From Heliopora coerulea (lineage: Eukaryota > Cnidaria > Anthozoa > Scleralcyonacea > Helioporidae): 64,000 nt of DNA. The stretch spans positions 1,135,501-1,199,500 of the forward strand of contig JASJOG010000026.1 of assembly GCA_030142905.1 (NCBI GenBank), given 5' to 3'. Positions 11,072 through 23,800 of the stretch are shown here, piece by piece (within the stretch, counting starts at the first letter, position 1; every line of letters starts with the position of its first letter). The translations under genes were made by a program, and so were the position numbers. The notes below the pieces were generated by a model. That model was not told where the DNA came from, did not search any database, and worked only from the letters and a program-made list of their open reading frames with translations.

Positions 11072-12136
11072 TATGTGATTATGTAATAAAGTATACTAGG
11101 ATCCCAGCTTCGTTTGTAAATCAACTAGCCGTATACCTCAGATCACTTTCATAAATTTTCAAATTACAATAGAAAAGTTGATTTCACGAAGATTTGAAAA
11201 CTTAGGTGGACATTCTAATAATTTTCACAAAATGATATGAAACAGTTTTGGTTTTGTTTAAAATTTTCAAAATACTGTAAAACAGTTTTTAATTACCCGG
11301 CTGGAATTACCTCAGGGCTAAAAACAGAAGAAAGATACAATATTTTTCAATTTTATCTAAATCGCAAAAATTGCCTTCAAACCTGAAAATGTCTTTTTGC
11401 ATCATTGGTCTAGTTCCTTGTGATTACATGCACTTCGTGTGTAATGATTACCCACTTGACTCTACATTTAGTTTTTGCTGCTGATTTTTTCCCGGAAATA
11501 TTGATTCGAAACAGATACCAACTATATTTTCAAATATTTATGAAGTGCAAGTACTGTGAACGAAGAATCTTAATGAAAAATGGTAATTTGAAAAGATTTC
11601 AACGAAAACTGCTCTTGAGGAGTAAAGTCGAAAGAAAAATAATCACAAGTCAAAAAGCTCGCTTGAGGTCCACGGTAAATGCTCTATTGTAATTTACGGT
11701 AAATAATTTGTAAATAGTTCAAATATGAGTAAACTACATAATGGTAGAATTGTATTTCGTAATTTTGTAGTTTATTTATATTCAATAATCTGAGGTGCAT
11801 CGTTTATAATACCTGCTTACGCAAAGATGCTATCTCCACTTATTTTATTTTTCTTGAACTAATGAATAAAAATAATAGTTCTGTCGATACACATCACTTG
11901 CCAAGATAGTTTTGTCAAGGCATTCAACAAGAGCTGGTTACCTGCCAAAAATTAGTTAAAATAGTTCAAATGTTTCATCGATATAAAGCAAAAAGTTCTC
12001 TGACCAAAGATTTGTTGTAAACATCTTTCGGCTGCCTTAATCGGATTTGAAGGAAAAAGAATTTTGCAAACTGTTCAACTTTAGATTCCTTTATTTATAT
12101 ATGTAAGGGTCCGTTTACTTGGAGTAGCGCTAATAT

Positions 12137-12179
<43 letters not shown>

Positions 12180-12980
12180 CATGTGAGTCGAAACATAAGA
12201 CATGTAAGTCGAAACGTAAGAGTTGTAGTCTTCTTGATTAATTTATATATATATACTTGACCGCGGCTGAGATTCAAATCCGCGACCTTCGGTTTATATG
12301 TATATGTATATTTAACGAAAAACATTAATAAGTATATCAAACGTGAGTGCGGTTCTTATATTTTTTATATAATTCAAAGGTTGCATGTTGCTTCTGTCCA
12401 GCAAAGACAACTGCTTAGAGAGTCTACTTTTAGTTCTCTGGTATTTCACAACTAAATTAAAAAGAATATCATTTTGTAGTTATTGCATGGCTAATGCCAG
12501 ACGAAGAGTATTGCAATTAAGCCGTCCTAATGTTACATTAAAGCGTTCTTTAAACACGTTCCCTTTTGAATTGTTGTTTGTCGTAGCACAGTAGGAAGAA
12601 TCGTAAATTTATGATGTGAAAGAACACACATAAATAAGCGATCTTGCATGACAATTCCTCTTTGCTTTACTCCCAAGATGACCACCGTTGAGACCGTCGA
12701 AACTACACTTACTGTCACATGACCTATTTTAAGCGTGTATTATTATTACAAACTTTGTGTATTATTTAATTCTAAAAGTACACCATTAAAGATGGAAAGT
12801 GTATAGCATCATAATCATTGCAATGAAGTGTTTTATTTGTCCTCATTTAATTTAAACCAACCTTTTTAATTTCATCCGGAATATATTAAACGTTTAAACA
12901 CATACTTATACTTGCTAGTTCTTTACCTAAAACATCGAAGGATGGTACTTAATAACCATAATTATTATTAGTAGAAACTT
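11072..12980. other. Intergenic, no supported gene
   Basis: AT-rich, with a (TA)n tract at about 12137-12177. A 90-residue open frame at 11420-11692 has a basic C-terminal half but no recognised motif. Nothing here joins to the downstream fibrinogen gene. Confidence 0.5.
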
Positions 12981-13024
12981 AGTCGAGTACTATTGCAAAT
13001 GCTGCATTCTGATTGGCTACGCTA

Positions 13025-13054
13025 CTCGCTATCTATTCGTCGATAGATAGCGAG
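13025..13054. repeat. Perfect 12-bp-arm hairpin
   Basis: CTCGCTATCTAT and ATAGATAGCGAG are separated by 6 bp, immediately upstream of a short transposon-like open frame. Confidence 0.75.
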
Positions 13055-13062
13055 TGGCAAAA

Positions 13063-13176
13063 ATGGCTTCCGTCTCTCGTTTTTATGAAGTTTCTGAAGA
13101 CGAAATAGAATGCTTACTTGAAAGTGCAATCCCAGAGAAGACGAAATATGTTCTTTGCACAGTGTGTTTCTACTAA
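13063..13176 (+). pseudogene. Short transposon-like N-terminal fragment
   Basis: Encodes 37 residues starting MASVSRFYEVSEDEIECLL. The pattern of an acidic helix then EKTK recalls the N-terminus of Crypton/tyrosine-recombinase-derived proteins (KIAA1958/ZMYM type) abundant in cnidarian genomes. It stops just before the fold-back at 13177. Family assignment is from memory of the pattern and is tentative. Confidence 0.3.
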
Positions 13177-13283
13177 AACAATTAGATTATGAGCTCTCGA
13201 TTTCTATGAGGTAATAGTTGACTCGGGCTTCGCCCTCGTCAACTATTACCTCATGGAAATCTTGAGCTCAAAATCTAATTGTT
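13177..13283. repeat. Fold-back element, about 48-bp arms
   Basis: Left arm AACAATTAGATTATGAGCTC through ATAGTTGAC and right arm GTCAACTATTACC through CTAATTGTT are reverse complements with few mismatches, around a GGGCTTCGCCC loop. Confidence 0.85.
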
Positions 13284-13284
13284 A

Positions 13285-13491
13285 AGTATAATTACGCAGG
13301 TGGTTATCGAAAATCCCGGGTGGTGATTGGCCACAAAATGACGTCATAAATCTCAATAATCACCTACAGGTGATTATAGCAGTGAAGGCTCAGAAACAAG
13401 ATGGCGGCTACCTTTGTAAACGTTACCGAGGAGATTTTAAAAGTGTTAGTTCACTACTTCCTTTCAAATAATCACCTGTGTAATTATACTA
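13285..13491. repeat. MITE with 23-bp inverted ends
   Basis: Left end AGTATAATTACGCAGGTGG and right end CACCTGTGTAATTATACT are inverted repeats with two mismatches, about 160 bp apart. The element directly abuts the fold-back at 13177-13283. Confidence 0.7.
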
Positions 13492-13864
13492 AAACGTTTA
13501 TTCGCCTCAGGCTCAGTGAAACAACATTCACTTCGCCTTCGGCGAATAATTGTTAATGTACTGTACAAGTTGGTGATTTTCATACACATTTCAGGATTTC
13601 CCCTGAAAGTAATACAAAAAAAATACATTTCCAGTATAGACCAGTCATTAGTAATTGTAAGCCCTCTAAATATGTGTATCATGAATAATTTCTTCAAACA
13701 GACTATCTATACGGTTAACTATTTTGTTCCTAAAGATCGCGCGAACCTGGCCCGACAACTCGGACAAACACGTGCGGAGATATTATGTATGAAAAATATC
13801 ATTGTATCAACATTTCTCTGCTCCGTGTGTTTCACTGGTGGCTGGCCTTAATAAAAACTCTACG

Positions 13865-14115
13865 TAATTTCACGCGTGCAGATTCAGGTCATCTCCTTCT
13901 GTGATCACACTTGAACAGATGTTTCAATTTCTTATGTGGAAACCACGCGCAAAAAATTCCCACATGTGAATTTGAAAGTCTTTTACATGTTCGTTTCACA
14001 TATATTTAAATTTCACATGTTCAACGCAGGTGGTTAGCGTGTGATTCACATTTGTTCTCATGAGATCACATGTGATATAGTTTCCCATGATGCAATTTCG
14101 CATCCATAATCTGCC
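13865..14115. repeat. CACATGTG-rich dispersed repeat, copy 1
   Basis: Contains repeated TTTCACATGTG, CACATGTGA and CACGCGTG-like motifs and ends with AATTTCGCATC..ATCTG. The same order of motifs recurs at 17355-17610 in intron 4 of the fibrinogen gene, and a shorter stretch lies at 14630-14665. Many of these motifs are E-box palindromes. Confidence 0.55.
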
Positions 14116-14263
14116 ATTTTTATTTACTTATTTATTTGTCTATTTATTGATTGATTCATTCATTCATTCATTCATTCATTGGTTCATTTATTGATTCTTT
14201 AAATTCTAGCAAAGACTTTATGTCATGCAAGTTGGAACAGCGTCAGACATAACACGTCATCGA

Positions 14264-17200
14264 ATGTGCATTTCTTGGAATTTGTTCATTACTGTCCTTT
14301 CCTTTTATCTCTCCACCACTCAGGCGATGAATTTAAGTGCAGCATTCGTAACCAGAGCTGAAGGTACGTCGCCATATTCCACCAGTAAGAGCCTATTTCC
14401 ACCACATGATTGTCGCATGCGATTGTTCATTCTGGCGTATCCAAGTTACTTCAATTGCCATATTCCCGCTCACGATTCGCGCACTGATGTAGGAAAATCT
14501 CCTGAAGACCGTATTAAGTTAATCACATACATCACAACGAACAAGGAGAGAACTCCTTCATTAAATATATTTATTTCATAAGCTTTAGTATGGTATAACG
14601 TTTTCAGCCACTGAGAAAAATCGTATTTTATCACACGTGAAAGATACGATATTTTTACATGTGAAGATATTGGTTCAACGATCCAATGAAAAGCCGCGTA
14701 AGATATTTTATTAGGTCAGTCAGATCCAATGTTTTATAATTCGTATGTCGGTGGTGGTTTGTTGATTTCAGTTTGTCTGCCGGACGTTCATTTTCTGCGA
14801 ACAAAACGAGCTTTTTTGAGAGCAAAGCCACACAAAAACGTACCAGATGGCTGATCCTCATTTTAGACTGTAAGTTGGTGTTTATGAATAAACAAAATAA
14901 CACATGGGCGTTGAGAGATATGGAATTTATCTTCTCGTGTTCAATTCGATCTGCCACGAGTTGCAGATCAAACTGAACACGAGAAAATAAATTCCATATC
15001 TGCGCACGCCCGTGTGTTATTCTCTATTTAAAAAGAAAGATACAATCCCACTGAATATGATCGCTCTTTACTACATCTTAACCAGAGTGTAAAGAGGTTG
15101 CACGACAAATACACCAGTGACATCACTGTCGTTTATATTATAAATAGCACTTAAACTTCTCGCCCGATAAAGTCAAAAAATTTAAAAATTTCCCGGAAAA
15201 GACCTTTTGTGGCGAAGGAATTAAAATCTGCTCTGGAAGTAGTTCTAACTCAGAACATATTCGAGTGCTGCAAAGACATGCCTCGCACGTCCATCACTAA
15301 AGCTCGAACGGCGATAATTTTGTCTTAATAGGTCAAAGACTCGACTCCTTCTTAATCTATGAAAGAGGTGTTGACAGTGTCATAGAATGCGCCCTTCTGT
15401 GTATCTCCGAATGTTATCGGTGTAAATCTATCAACTACGAAAGAGAAGGAGTGAAGCGTCAACAGGGGAAAAAGAGATGTCTACTGAACAATGAAACAAA
15501 GGCGGTAAAGCCAGGAAATCTTGTGGCTGACATTTCTTTCAACTACTTAGAACCAATTGAAGTAAGTGGGAGAAAATTTACATGTACGTGACAATCGTTA
15601 ATAAATGGTTACATCATAGACAAAACTATTCTCTTAAAGCCAGGGCAACGAAGGCTCATTTTTTGACGTAAAATGCTCAAACCCTTGCAAAAAGTTCATG
15701 GCTCCGTACAGTTTCTATTTATATGTGCATCAATTAGTAAGGTCTTCATTTATGGGTAATTTTATCCTTAAATTCAATATGGGGTATATCCAACTGTAGA
15801 CGAAATATCATAAACATAAGATAACGGTCAAACTGCTACTGTTTCAATGTGAGCTAACGTATATTTTCATGTGTTTAACAGGTTAACGAAAGTAGTCTCA
15901 GTGCATCGCAAATATGCACAGGACCAAATGATAGTAAGCAAACTCAAGGTAGTAAACTTTGAACGTTGTGAAGTAAATTAAAACTTGTGGTCATAAGATT
16001 AAATTACTTATACATACATACATACACACACACACTCACACATACATACATACATACATACATACATACATACATACATACATACCTACATACATACATA
16101 CATACATATATCTCTACATAATATATAATAACAATATATATATATAAAACAGTTTGTGATTAACACCGTGTATATTTGTCAAATTAGCGATGTAGCGTAT
16201 CCTTTAGGCGTTAAAATACTCCCGGACATTTAAGGGATAATGAATGGGTTATTGCTAGCCGGAACGCCAGTGGAAAAAGTGCTTGTTAGTATGCCAGAGA
16301 GCAATTGATGCTAACCATTCACAAACTACAAAGACAGTTCTAAAACTCATTAGAACTGGAGTGTTAACCCTTAAGCTATGGAATATTTTTAAGGTCTGTC
16401 AGGTCAATCCACTTATAGGGATATGGATAAGTCTTCCACATGAAAGGGAGCTCGACTGTATGGGGAGTATATAGTCTGCAGAGACTGGAGCTCTTTTGGC
16501 TCGCTTCTTTCTAAAATTGCACTTGATCACATGATTTTTCGATTTATTTCGAATTAAATCCCGAAGAACAGACGTGCTGTGATCCACAGCAGATTTCTCG
16601 AGCTGGATAATATAGCAACCAGTTCATGTGCTCCTTGGAACGTCCAGATAAATTTCTTCACATTTCACCGAAAATAACAGCAAGCCACAAAAGACGCATT
16701 GGAGAAGGTAACAGTTAAACACGTGAAAAAATTCTTCAAATTCAACAACTTTCTTACAGTACGAAACAGTTGTGCTGACTGGTACAAAAGTGGTTCGAGA
16801 GAGGATGGCATCTACACCGTTGATCCAGATGGTCAGGGTGCATTCAAAGTAAGATGTGATATGACTACCGCAGGGGGAGGTTGGACTGTCTTTCAAAGAC
16901 GATTAGACGGAAGTGTAGATTTCTATCGTGCATGGTCTGAGTACAAAAACGGATTTGGTGATGTCAATGGCGAGTTCTGGCTTGGTCTGGACAAGATACA
17001 TCGATTGTCACGGAGTGGTCAAAATTGTTTGAGAGTTGATCTGGAAGATTTTGAAAAGAAGACACGTCATGCTGTGTACAACACATTTGCGGTCGCGGAT
17101 GATTCAGACAAGTACAGGTTAACTGTTGGAAGTTATTCAGGTGAGCGTCTCATCATTTACTTTTCTACAGAACGGAATTCATAACTGGCTGAGTACTAAC

Positions 17201-18062
17201 TTTAAACATTCAGTCTACTTCGTTCATGACTGCCTACGCAGCTCTCCATTTTTTGATGTTAGTATGCTGAAGTTTCAGTCGTGATAGTTTTAATCCTTTT
17301 ATGGCAGGACGTCTTCTCTTGACAAGTAAAATCGTCTGACGTTATCAAGTGGCCCTTACGAAAATTCCACGTGACTTCACACGTGTGATCACACGTGATA
17401 AACGTAAATATGTTTCCATACTACTTCTGGAAAATCGTTTCAGATGTAGTTTTTCAAATTTTTATACATTATTTTTATACATTTCCTATGTTCAAGTTTC
17501 ACATATGATTTGATTTCACCTGTTTTACCCATGTGATTCACATGTGGCTCACCTGTGTTCCCATGTGAAACAACTTCACGCGTTCCAATTTCGCATCTGA
17601 AATCTGACATGTGGAATTTTTATAAAGGGAGTAACATAATAAAAGGTTGATCTTCCCTGTAAAGAGTTAATCGAAACAACTGTCCGTGAAAAGAGCAAAT
17701 TCGTTCAATCCCAACGAGATAAACGATGTTCAGAAATTTTTCCCAACGAAGTGAACACGTCATTTGGCAACAGTTGATGAATTTTGTTCTTGGTAGGTGA
17801 TGCTACCGACTCACTTGTTGTGCACAACGGAAAGAAGTTTACCACCAAGGACGCGGATAATGACAACAGGAATGATCAAAATTGCGCAAAGCTATTCAAG
17901 GGAGCCTGGTGGTACAACAGCTGTCACAATTCCAACCTGAATGGTCTGTACCTTCGTGGTGCTGGCGCCTCGTATGGTGAAGGTGTCGTCTGGAGTGACT
18001 GGAAAGGACAACATTATTCGTTGAAGAAGACTGAAATGAAAATCCGTGCTCATCACTCTTAG
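14264..18062 (+). CDS. Secreted PAN/apple + fibrinogen-related domain protein
   Basis: Five exons: 14264-14363, 15332-15561, 15882-15948, 16760-17140, 17797-18062. All have GT/AG borders and matching phases, giving 347 residues. Residues 1-21 form a hydrophobic signal peptide; an in-frame ATG at 14225 would add 13 residues. Residues about 34-110 are PAN-like ([40 protein letters not shown]). Residues 134-347 are a complete fibrinogen-related domain: [54 protein letters not shown], a calcium-loop-like [13 protein letters not shown] and [18 protein letters not shown]. Such domains (ficolins, tenascins, angiopoietins) bind glycans or receptors outside the cell, so a secreted lectin or innate-immune role is likely but not shown. 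The first exon is the least certain part; the fibrinogen exons are firm. Confidence 0.85.
14897..15020. repeat. Fold-back element in intron 1 of the fibrinogen gene
   Basis: Arms of about 58 bp: ATAACACATGGGCG ... GATATGGAATTTAT ... GATCTGC pairs with GCAGATC ... ATAAATTCCATATC ... CGTGTGTTAT across an 8-bp loop. There are a few mismatches. Confidence 0.85.
16012..16112. repeat. (CATA)n microsatellite
   Basis: About 100 bp of CATA/TACA repeats, with a CA patch, in intron 3 of the fibrinogen gene, followed by an AT-rich tract. Confidence 0.9.
17355..17610. repeat. CACATGTG-rich dispersed repeat, copy 2
   Basis: Lies in intron 4 of the fibrinogen gene. Shares with 13865-14115 the series CACGTG/CACATG motifs, GTTCAAGTTTCACAT, ATGTGATTCACATGTG and a final CAATTTCGCATC. 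Confidence 0.55.
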
Positions 18063-19200
18063 AATGTTACTGATGAAGAGAACTCAATCAAGACGTGTTG
18101 TTGGTACCTGGGAACCTGTTAAAACTTCTAAAATATTTTCTGACAAGGGCGTAGCGAAGCCTCGATTGATGGAGGGGTGCGGGATTAGATTTTACCGACG
18201 AAGTGGGCGTGATCCGGGTATGCCATTATTATTATCATTTTATGTAGTCATCTTTTAACATGGTAGCTTTTTTGAACCTCAAACATAAGAATATGGATTA
18301 AAAATGGTTGTTTTTGACAAGGCCGTGTGTATAAGTGCTATAAAAAGTTAGAAAATCCTTAAAACCATAGTTCAGAAACCAACACACTTATTACAACTCC
18401 CTTCAATGTATAAATGGTCTTCATGGCTTGTGTTAATGCAGGCACTGGACAGCTACGTCCTACCTCACATGTTGCATAAATTAAGCCGGTAATAGATACA
18501 TATCAAGATAACTCTCCAGGTATCGAAAGTGTTTGCGCTCCGGCCTTTCGCGGTGAGGACGCATGGTGAGACCATGCCGTAGAAAGCACCTTTTCTACTA
18601 GAACACTTGAATCTGTTGCTGAAAGTAGTTTCACTGCCAGCTTGCATAGTTGTGGGCTTTTTCTCTTACACTCTCATGGAGACTGGGGATGATGAATGTT
18701 GCCTCAAGTAAAAGGGCAAATATTCTACAATTTTTGAACTCAAAATTAACAGGGAAAGTAAAAAGCACGGAAATCAGCTGGACTTGTTGTAAACTTGCAC
18801 TGAACCCTCGAGCCACTACTACTCGATGCCAAGTCCTTACTCGCGAGTCACACAACACTGGACGTGATTGGTCTTTGGCGAGCAAGAATCTAACACTATG
18901 AGTGATCTCAATCACACGGTTTGGTTTTTCCTCTGATCTTCTTTTAATTCCCCCATTTTATCATATTGTCCAACCAGTTACTTTAGGCGTGGCTTCCTGT
19001 TTCTGTATCCGGCTTACATTCCACTTCAATAAATCCAATTATTTTACGAATAAACATTGTTTGCTCCGTTACAGGTCCACATATCGTCCGTAACATCACC
19101 AACCTTCCAGATGCACTTCGTGTGTAACGTGCAACTCATTCGATCATATTTTAGCATATTGTGACTATCACATAGGCAGCACATATGTCAAACTTGCACT
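18063..19200. other. Downstream of the fibrinogen gene, no gene seen
   Basis: Probably includes the 3' untranslated region. I could not find a canonical AATAAA close to the stop codon. Short open frames on both strands overlap each other and lack motifs. Confidence 0.4.
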
Positions 19201-19204
19201 TTAG

Positions 19205-19330
19205 CTCGCCATCGGAGTCTCGGTACCTCAGTGGTTAGAGCGTATGACGCAGTCACCATGAGCTTGCGGACTCGATCTTTTTCTGAAACGCAGAAATCCT
19301 TTTTCTGCGTTACGAGCTTCACGAACGTAC
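19205..19330 (+). repeat. tRNA-like SINE copy with terminal hairpin
   Basis: TCGGTACCTCAGTGGTTAGAGC (A-box-like) is followed by GCGGACTCGATC (degraded B-box). A small hairpin AACGCAGAAA/TTTCTGCGTT comes next. It belongs to the same family as 25.1-25.6 and 47.3-47.7 kb. Confidence 0.5.
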
Positions 19331-19434
19331 TCATATTGTCCAGTTATTGACACTACTACAGAATCTATTGGTGTTCCACTATATGCATGTGCAATGTCTG
19401 AGAATTTTGCCTTACATACTGCTAGCGCGATTCA

Positions 19435-19836
19435 TCATTCTCTGGAGTGTGCCCACAGAACTTCGAATTCTCTGAATATGGATTGGCGCTTTAACTTTTG
19501 TGGTGGTATAGCAAAGTTTAAGCTTTTAAATAAAACTTCAGTCTCAATAGGTAAGAGCTGATACGTTGACAAGTTAGTGACATGCATTGAACTGTCAATA
19601 TCTCCGTACCGACTTCTACGAAGTCTACGAATAAGTTCTTGACGTTCTTTGTTTTGTTCAACAGTTTTCTTAACATTAATTTCTCCAGTATAAGAACATA
19701 TCCTGATATAATCAAATTTAAGCAGAAACTGCTTGGCCTCACGCATCCCCAGATTAACCTCTGACCAAATGCCGTAACCGACTCTCCTCTTTATTGATAT
19801 CATCCAACGTGAAAGCCTTTTCCATAGCCAACGCAT
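19435..19836 (-). pseudogene. Penelope-like element N-terminal fragment
   Basis: A 133-residue open frame on the minus strand. The C-terminal part reads HVTNLSTYQLLPIETEVLFK then SLNFAIPPQKL. This matches the VNLSxxxLxxxExxLLxxGLxF pattern that precedes the reverse transcriptase in Penelope-like retroelements. The reverse-transcriptase and GIY-YIG parts are missing. A second minus-strand frame further upstream (RHALAMEKAFTLDDINKE) suggests a frameshift. Family call from pattern memory. Confidence 0.45.
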
Positions 19837-19928
19837 GACGCGCCCGGCTATTTACAATCCGTTTAACCACATCCTTAGGTGCAACACCAACACTCAAACA
19901 TTCCTGAGATAAGGTCATGAGAACATCA

Positions 19929-20066
19929 GATAAAGTGGTTAATCAATGTTCACTCGTGTGATAAAGAATTTAACATCGCAAGTTGAGTTTAACGTGAAAA
20001 AGTGAAACTTCAGCAGTGATGTTAAATTTTTTATCACACTCGTGACCATTGATTAACCACCTTATC
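19929..20066. repeat. Fold-back/MITE, about 45-bp inverted ends
   Basis: GATAAAGTGGTTAATCAATG ... CGTGTGATAAA and TTTATCACACTCGTG ... CATTGATTAACCACCTTATC are inverted repeats with a few mismatches, separated by about 40 bp. Confidence 0.75.
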
Positions 20067-20838
20067 TCATGACTCACCCACAACGAAATCGTTTTTCCTT
20101 TTCAGTTTAAGGTCGAAGAAACGTTTGTCGCAGGAAATTAAGATATTGACTCATTGGCATGCGATAAGTGGTTTATAACGCTTTTTTCAAAGGAGAGTAG
20201 TGTGATAAGTGGTTGTCACACTGCTGAATACTAATGAGTGGATTAAAGTATTAAGTATCCATGTTGAAGCCATTCTTGAAGTTGCATTGTTTAGTCATCT
20301 CGGGTTTTAAGTTCTGTCTATGATGAACTAAACACCTTTAGCAAGGATGCAGAACAAAAACCTATTTTCTCATGGAGCGGTAGTTTAAGCCTAGGTTCCA
20401 GTACTACCATTTGCAAGCTAGCGTTCCGCAGGTGCTTTTTATCACGTCCGTTTAAGTTTCAAAATGCACGTTTAGTCGGGGAATCAATCATGCTTTTGAA
20501 AGGAATTGGGGCAAAGTAAAAGCTCCTGTCCTTTTACTTTGTCTCGAGCTTCGAAACTGGTTTAACAAGGCAGGTTACCTGCAAATACGCACCTTTGAAA
20601 CGTGCAAAAATGTTGTCAAGTTTTCATATGCTGTTCCTTTTGGAGGAAAATTAATGATTAAAGTTAGTCAACTTTTTATCCGACCTCCCCCGGCTTTTGA
20701 AGTAATTCTACGTTGATTACCATGGTAACTACGAACCAATTAGAATGGTGAAAATTGATACCTACTGAAAACCCAAGAAAAGAAGCGAAGATTTTGGCCT
20801 TTTCCCTGCCAGAGGTTGCTGCCTCGGCTGAACCAAGA

Positions 20839-23800
20839 ATGGCAACCATGCACGAACCGACAGCAGACAGGAAACTTCCTACCCGTGGTAAATTAATCTC
20901 AGAAAGCATCAAAGAACTGCCAAAGACCAGTCGCTACGCGTACCCTTCAAGACAGGGACTTCACAGTCGAAGTGCAAGCTTTCCCCAGCGAGCAAGCAAG
21001 TCGCCGTTTTTCGTACGACATAACCCTCATCCCAAGAAAGTTATACACCTGAAAGGACTTCTTGATGTACCCGTCTGTACTGTCATTGACGACAATTCAC
21101 ATGAAGACCCAGCGAGGTTTGTGGTCCGTACACCAACCATTCCCACGGATGACCCGCGTTTGAGAGGACTTCGTATTCCCCTGAACTCACAGTCGTTCGT
21201 CGTCTGCAGAGAGAAAGCTGTTCCCGGAATTGGTTTGGGTAAGCATTGCTTAGTATTATCAATTGGACGAGTACTGCTTCGTCTTACGGAGCGTTATTTA
21301 AAGGAATAAACTCGTAATAAGCTTTTTTATTCACAAGTAGCGGTACACGTCGCTTAGGAACGGCACATGCTTGCTTCCAACCAAATACCATGTTAATTAT
21401 TCGCGAAACTTTGGCTGCCGTTTGCTAGAAATTTGGCAAATATCCCCGGTATTTGAGCGCTGTAGAAGTTTAATATTCTAGGGGTTCCTGTCTGATTCTT
21501 AAAGCGATAATACCCGAACGGTATTTCTGGATTATTGCTTGGTTTGTTTACACTGACCATTAAGTCGCCATGTTGACTTTGACTCAATTTTGTGTTTACT
21601 TTAGTCCATGCGCGGCTTTCCATTCATCTCTTAATATCCTCTACGCAGCACACGGCAAGATTTAAGGCACACTTCTGATGGTTTCGATTGATCTTTTGTT
21701 GCATTAAAACTTAAAAAAAAGAGCAATAAAGAGTTCAGTTTATGCTACATTCTTGATCCATTTATTACCATTGTTTCGGTGTAACGCCGACCTGATCCAA
21801 CGTTTTCCAAAAACGTTTTATTTCACTTGGTTCAGGACTGCTATCTTGTTTTTTTCAGTGCTTCAAGATTGGCCAATTTTATCTTTCATGCCTTAATAAA
21901 TGCATCAAGATCAATAAATCCTTTGCTATCACCCCTGTCTAACGGGTAGTGTGGCCAGACCAATTTCTTTCTTGGGGGGTGGCTTTTGGGAACCTAAGGC
22001 AACCAGAGAATTTTGGCCCAGGGGGTAAGTCTTCTAGTTAAATTTTGTATCTCAGCCCTCCATTATTGATTCAAGATATACTAAAACAATTTTATCAATC
22101 CCGTGAGATGGGAGGAACAGGCCCCTTATGTTCCCCTTTCACTATTTTACTGTGCCTAAATGCTGTTAATAAGTATTTCAAATGTGCAAATTTGGTGAGG
22201 CATCAGTGGCTAATGTAGTTCCTGCTAGAGTGACACTCAAAGGTTGACACTTTTGGCTCATCCAGTCAGAGAAATCAACAGATAAGTGGAATCATATCTT
22301 GACATTCATGTTTGGAATACTTAATAGGGTAACATGATATTTAGAAAAACACTGGTTCAACATTCTCATGACATTGTGTTCAGAAATACTTTGACAGAAC
22401 TTTAGTAAGATTATGGTTAGAAAACCAGAAATACAGAAACCAGACAAGAACTTGAAAACTGGTCACCATGAGGAATCTGGAGTTTTGGCATGTATATATT
22501 TCAGAAAGGAAAACATGAGGCCATCAGATCTATTTGATGTTGATCAGTATCTTGAAAACACCAGTACTGAGGGATAAGTGCAATTGGAAAGGCAAACTGG
22601 TCAAAAACAGAATGTCAACTTGTATGCTACCCATCATAAGAGAAAGCAAATTCCAAAAAAGAAGGCCATCTTTTAACTTAAGATTTAAGTTAACAAAAGA
22701 TGAAAACTGTGAAATAGTTTTCATCTTTCGTTAACTTAAATCTTAAGTTAAAAGATGGCCTTCTTTTTTGGAATTTGCTTTCTCTTATATTTTTTGAAGT
22801 TGTCGGCTGGTCAAGGTTTATGCTACCCATTTTATGTTGACATTTTGAATTTGATTTTGACAGTGTTTGATTTGACAATGACTAATCATAGTACTCAGGA
22901 AGTGGGAATTGTAAGAAGTCGATAGCTCATTGTTTATGTAACATTGAGTTATATAATGTAGGGTTATATAACATGAGTTATACAACATTATTCTTGATTG
23001 GGAGAGAGTGGGGAACAGTAGCCATAAAGAGGTGGGTTGCAGAGCTACTGAGAACCATAGCAGGACCTATGGCAAAAGAATAGTGGGTCTTAGGTATCCC
23101 CCAGACAACTTGTTTTCTTGCTCTTCCATGCCCTGGGCCCCAGCCACATGCTGTTTGGGCATAGTGAGCAGCCTGAGTGTTGGGGGAGTTGCCCTAGTTA
23201 CTCCCCTCTATGTGGTCCTAGTGGGTTATGGTTTACAGTGAAATGTGTATAACCAGAATTGTTAGTTGCAAATGGTCAGTGGTATTTCCCAGGACATTCT
23301 TGATGTGAATATCCTCCAGTGTAAACTTCTAGTTGGGAAACCCTGGTGAAGAGTAGAGTTTTTCAGTGAAATTTCGTGAGACCTTTCAACATCAGTGCAG
23401 TGATTTCAAGTTTTATTGGGTTCTCAATACATTTTATCCCATTTTGGTCCCTACATTACTCTATTATATTTGTCTTAATTCAGTACCAATCACCCAAACA
23501 TGGAGGGAAGAACTCGCAAAACTCACGGAAGCCGCTGGCTTAAAGAAACGACATCCAAACATTAGCAAGACTGGAGTTCTTCAACCACCCTCCTCCGCAC
23601 ATCAAAAAGAACGACCCTCTATTTCACGACAAGGAAGTGATGTTGTCGTCCCACCTTCACGAAATGGTGAGATAAAAATACTTATATATATATATTTACT
23701 TCATGAATGTTGTGCTTCAGTTTTACGCCTGCACGAACGTCGGGTGGGACAGACAATGTATGAGCGTTGGTCAGCCTCAAGTCTTCAGGCAATGTCGTGA

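Noticed and set aside
20755..20838. Upstream extension of TBATA exon 1
   Set aside because: The open frame begins after an in-frame stop at 20749 and has no ATG before 20839, so it is treated as 5' untranslated.
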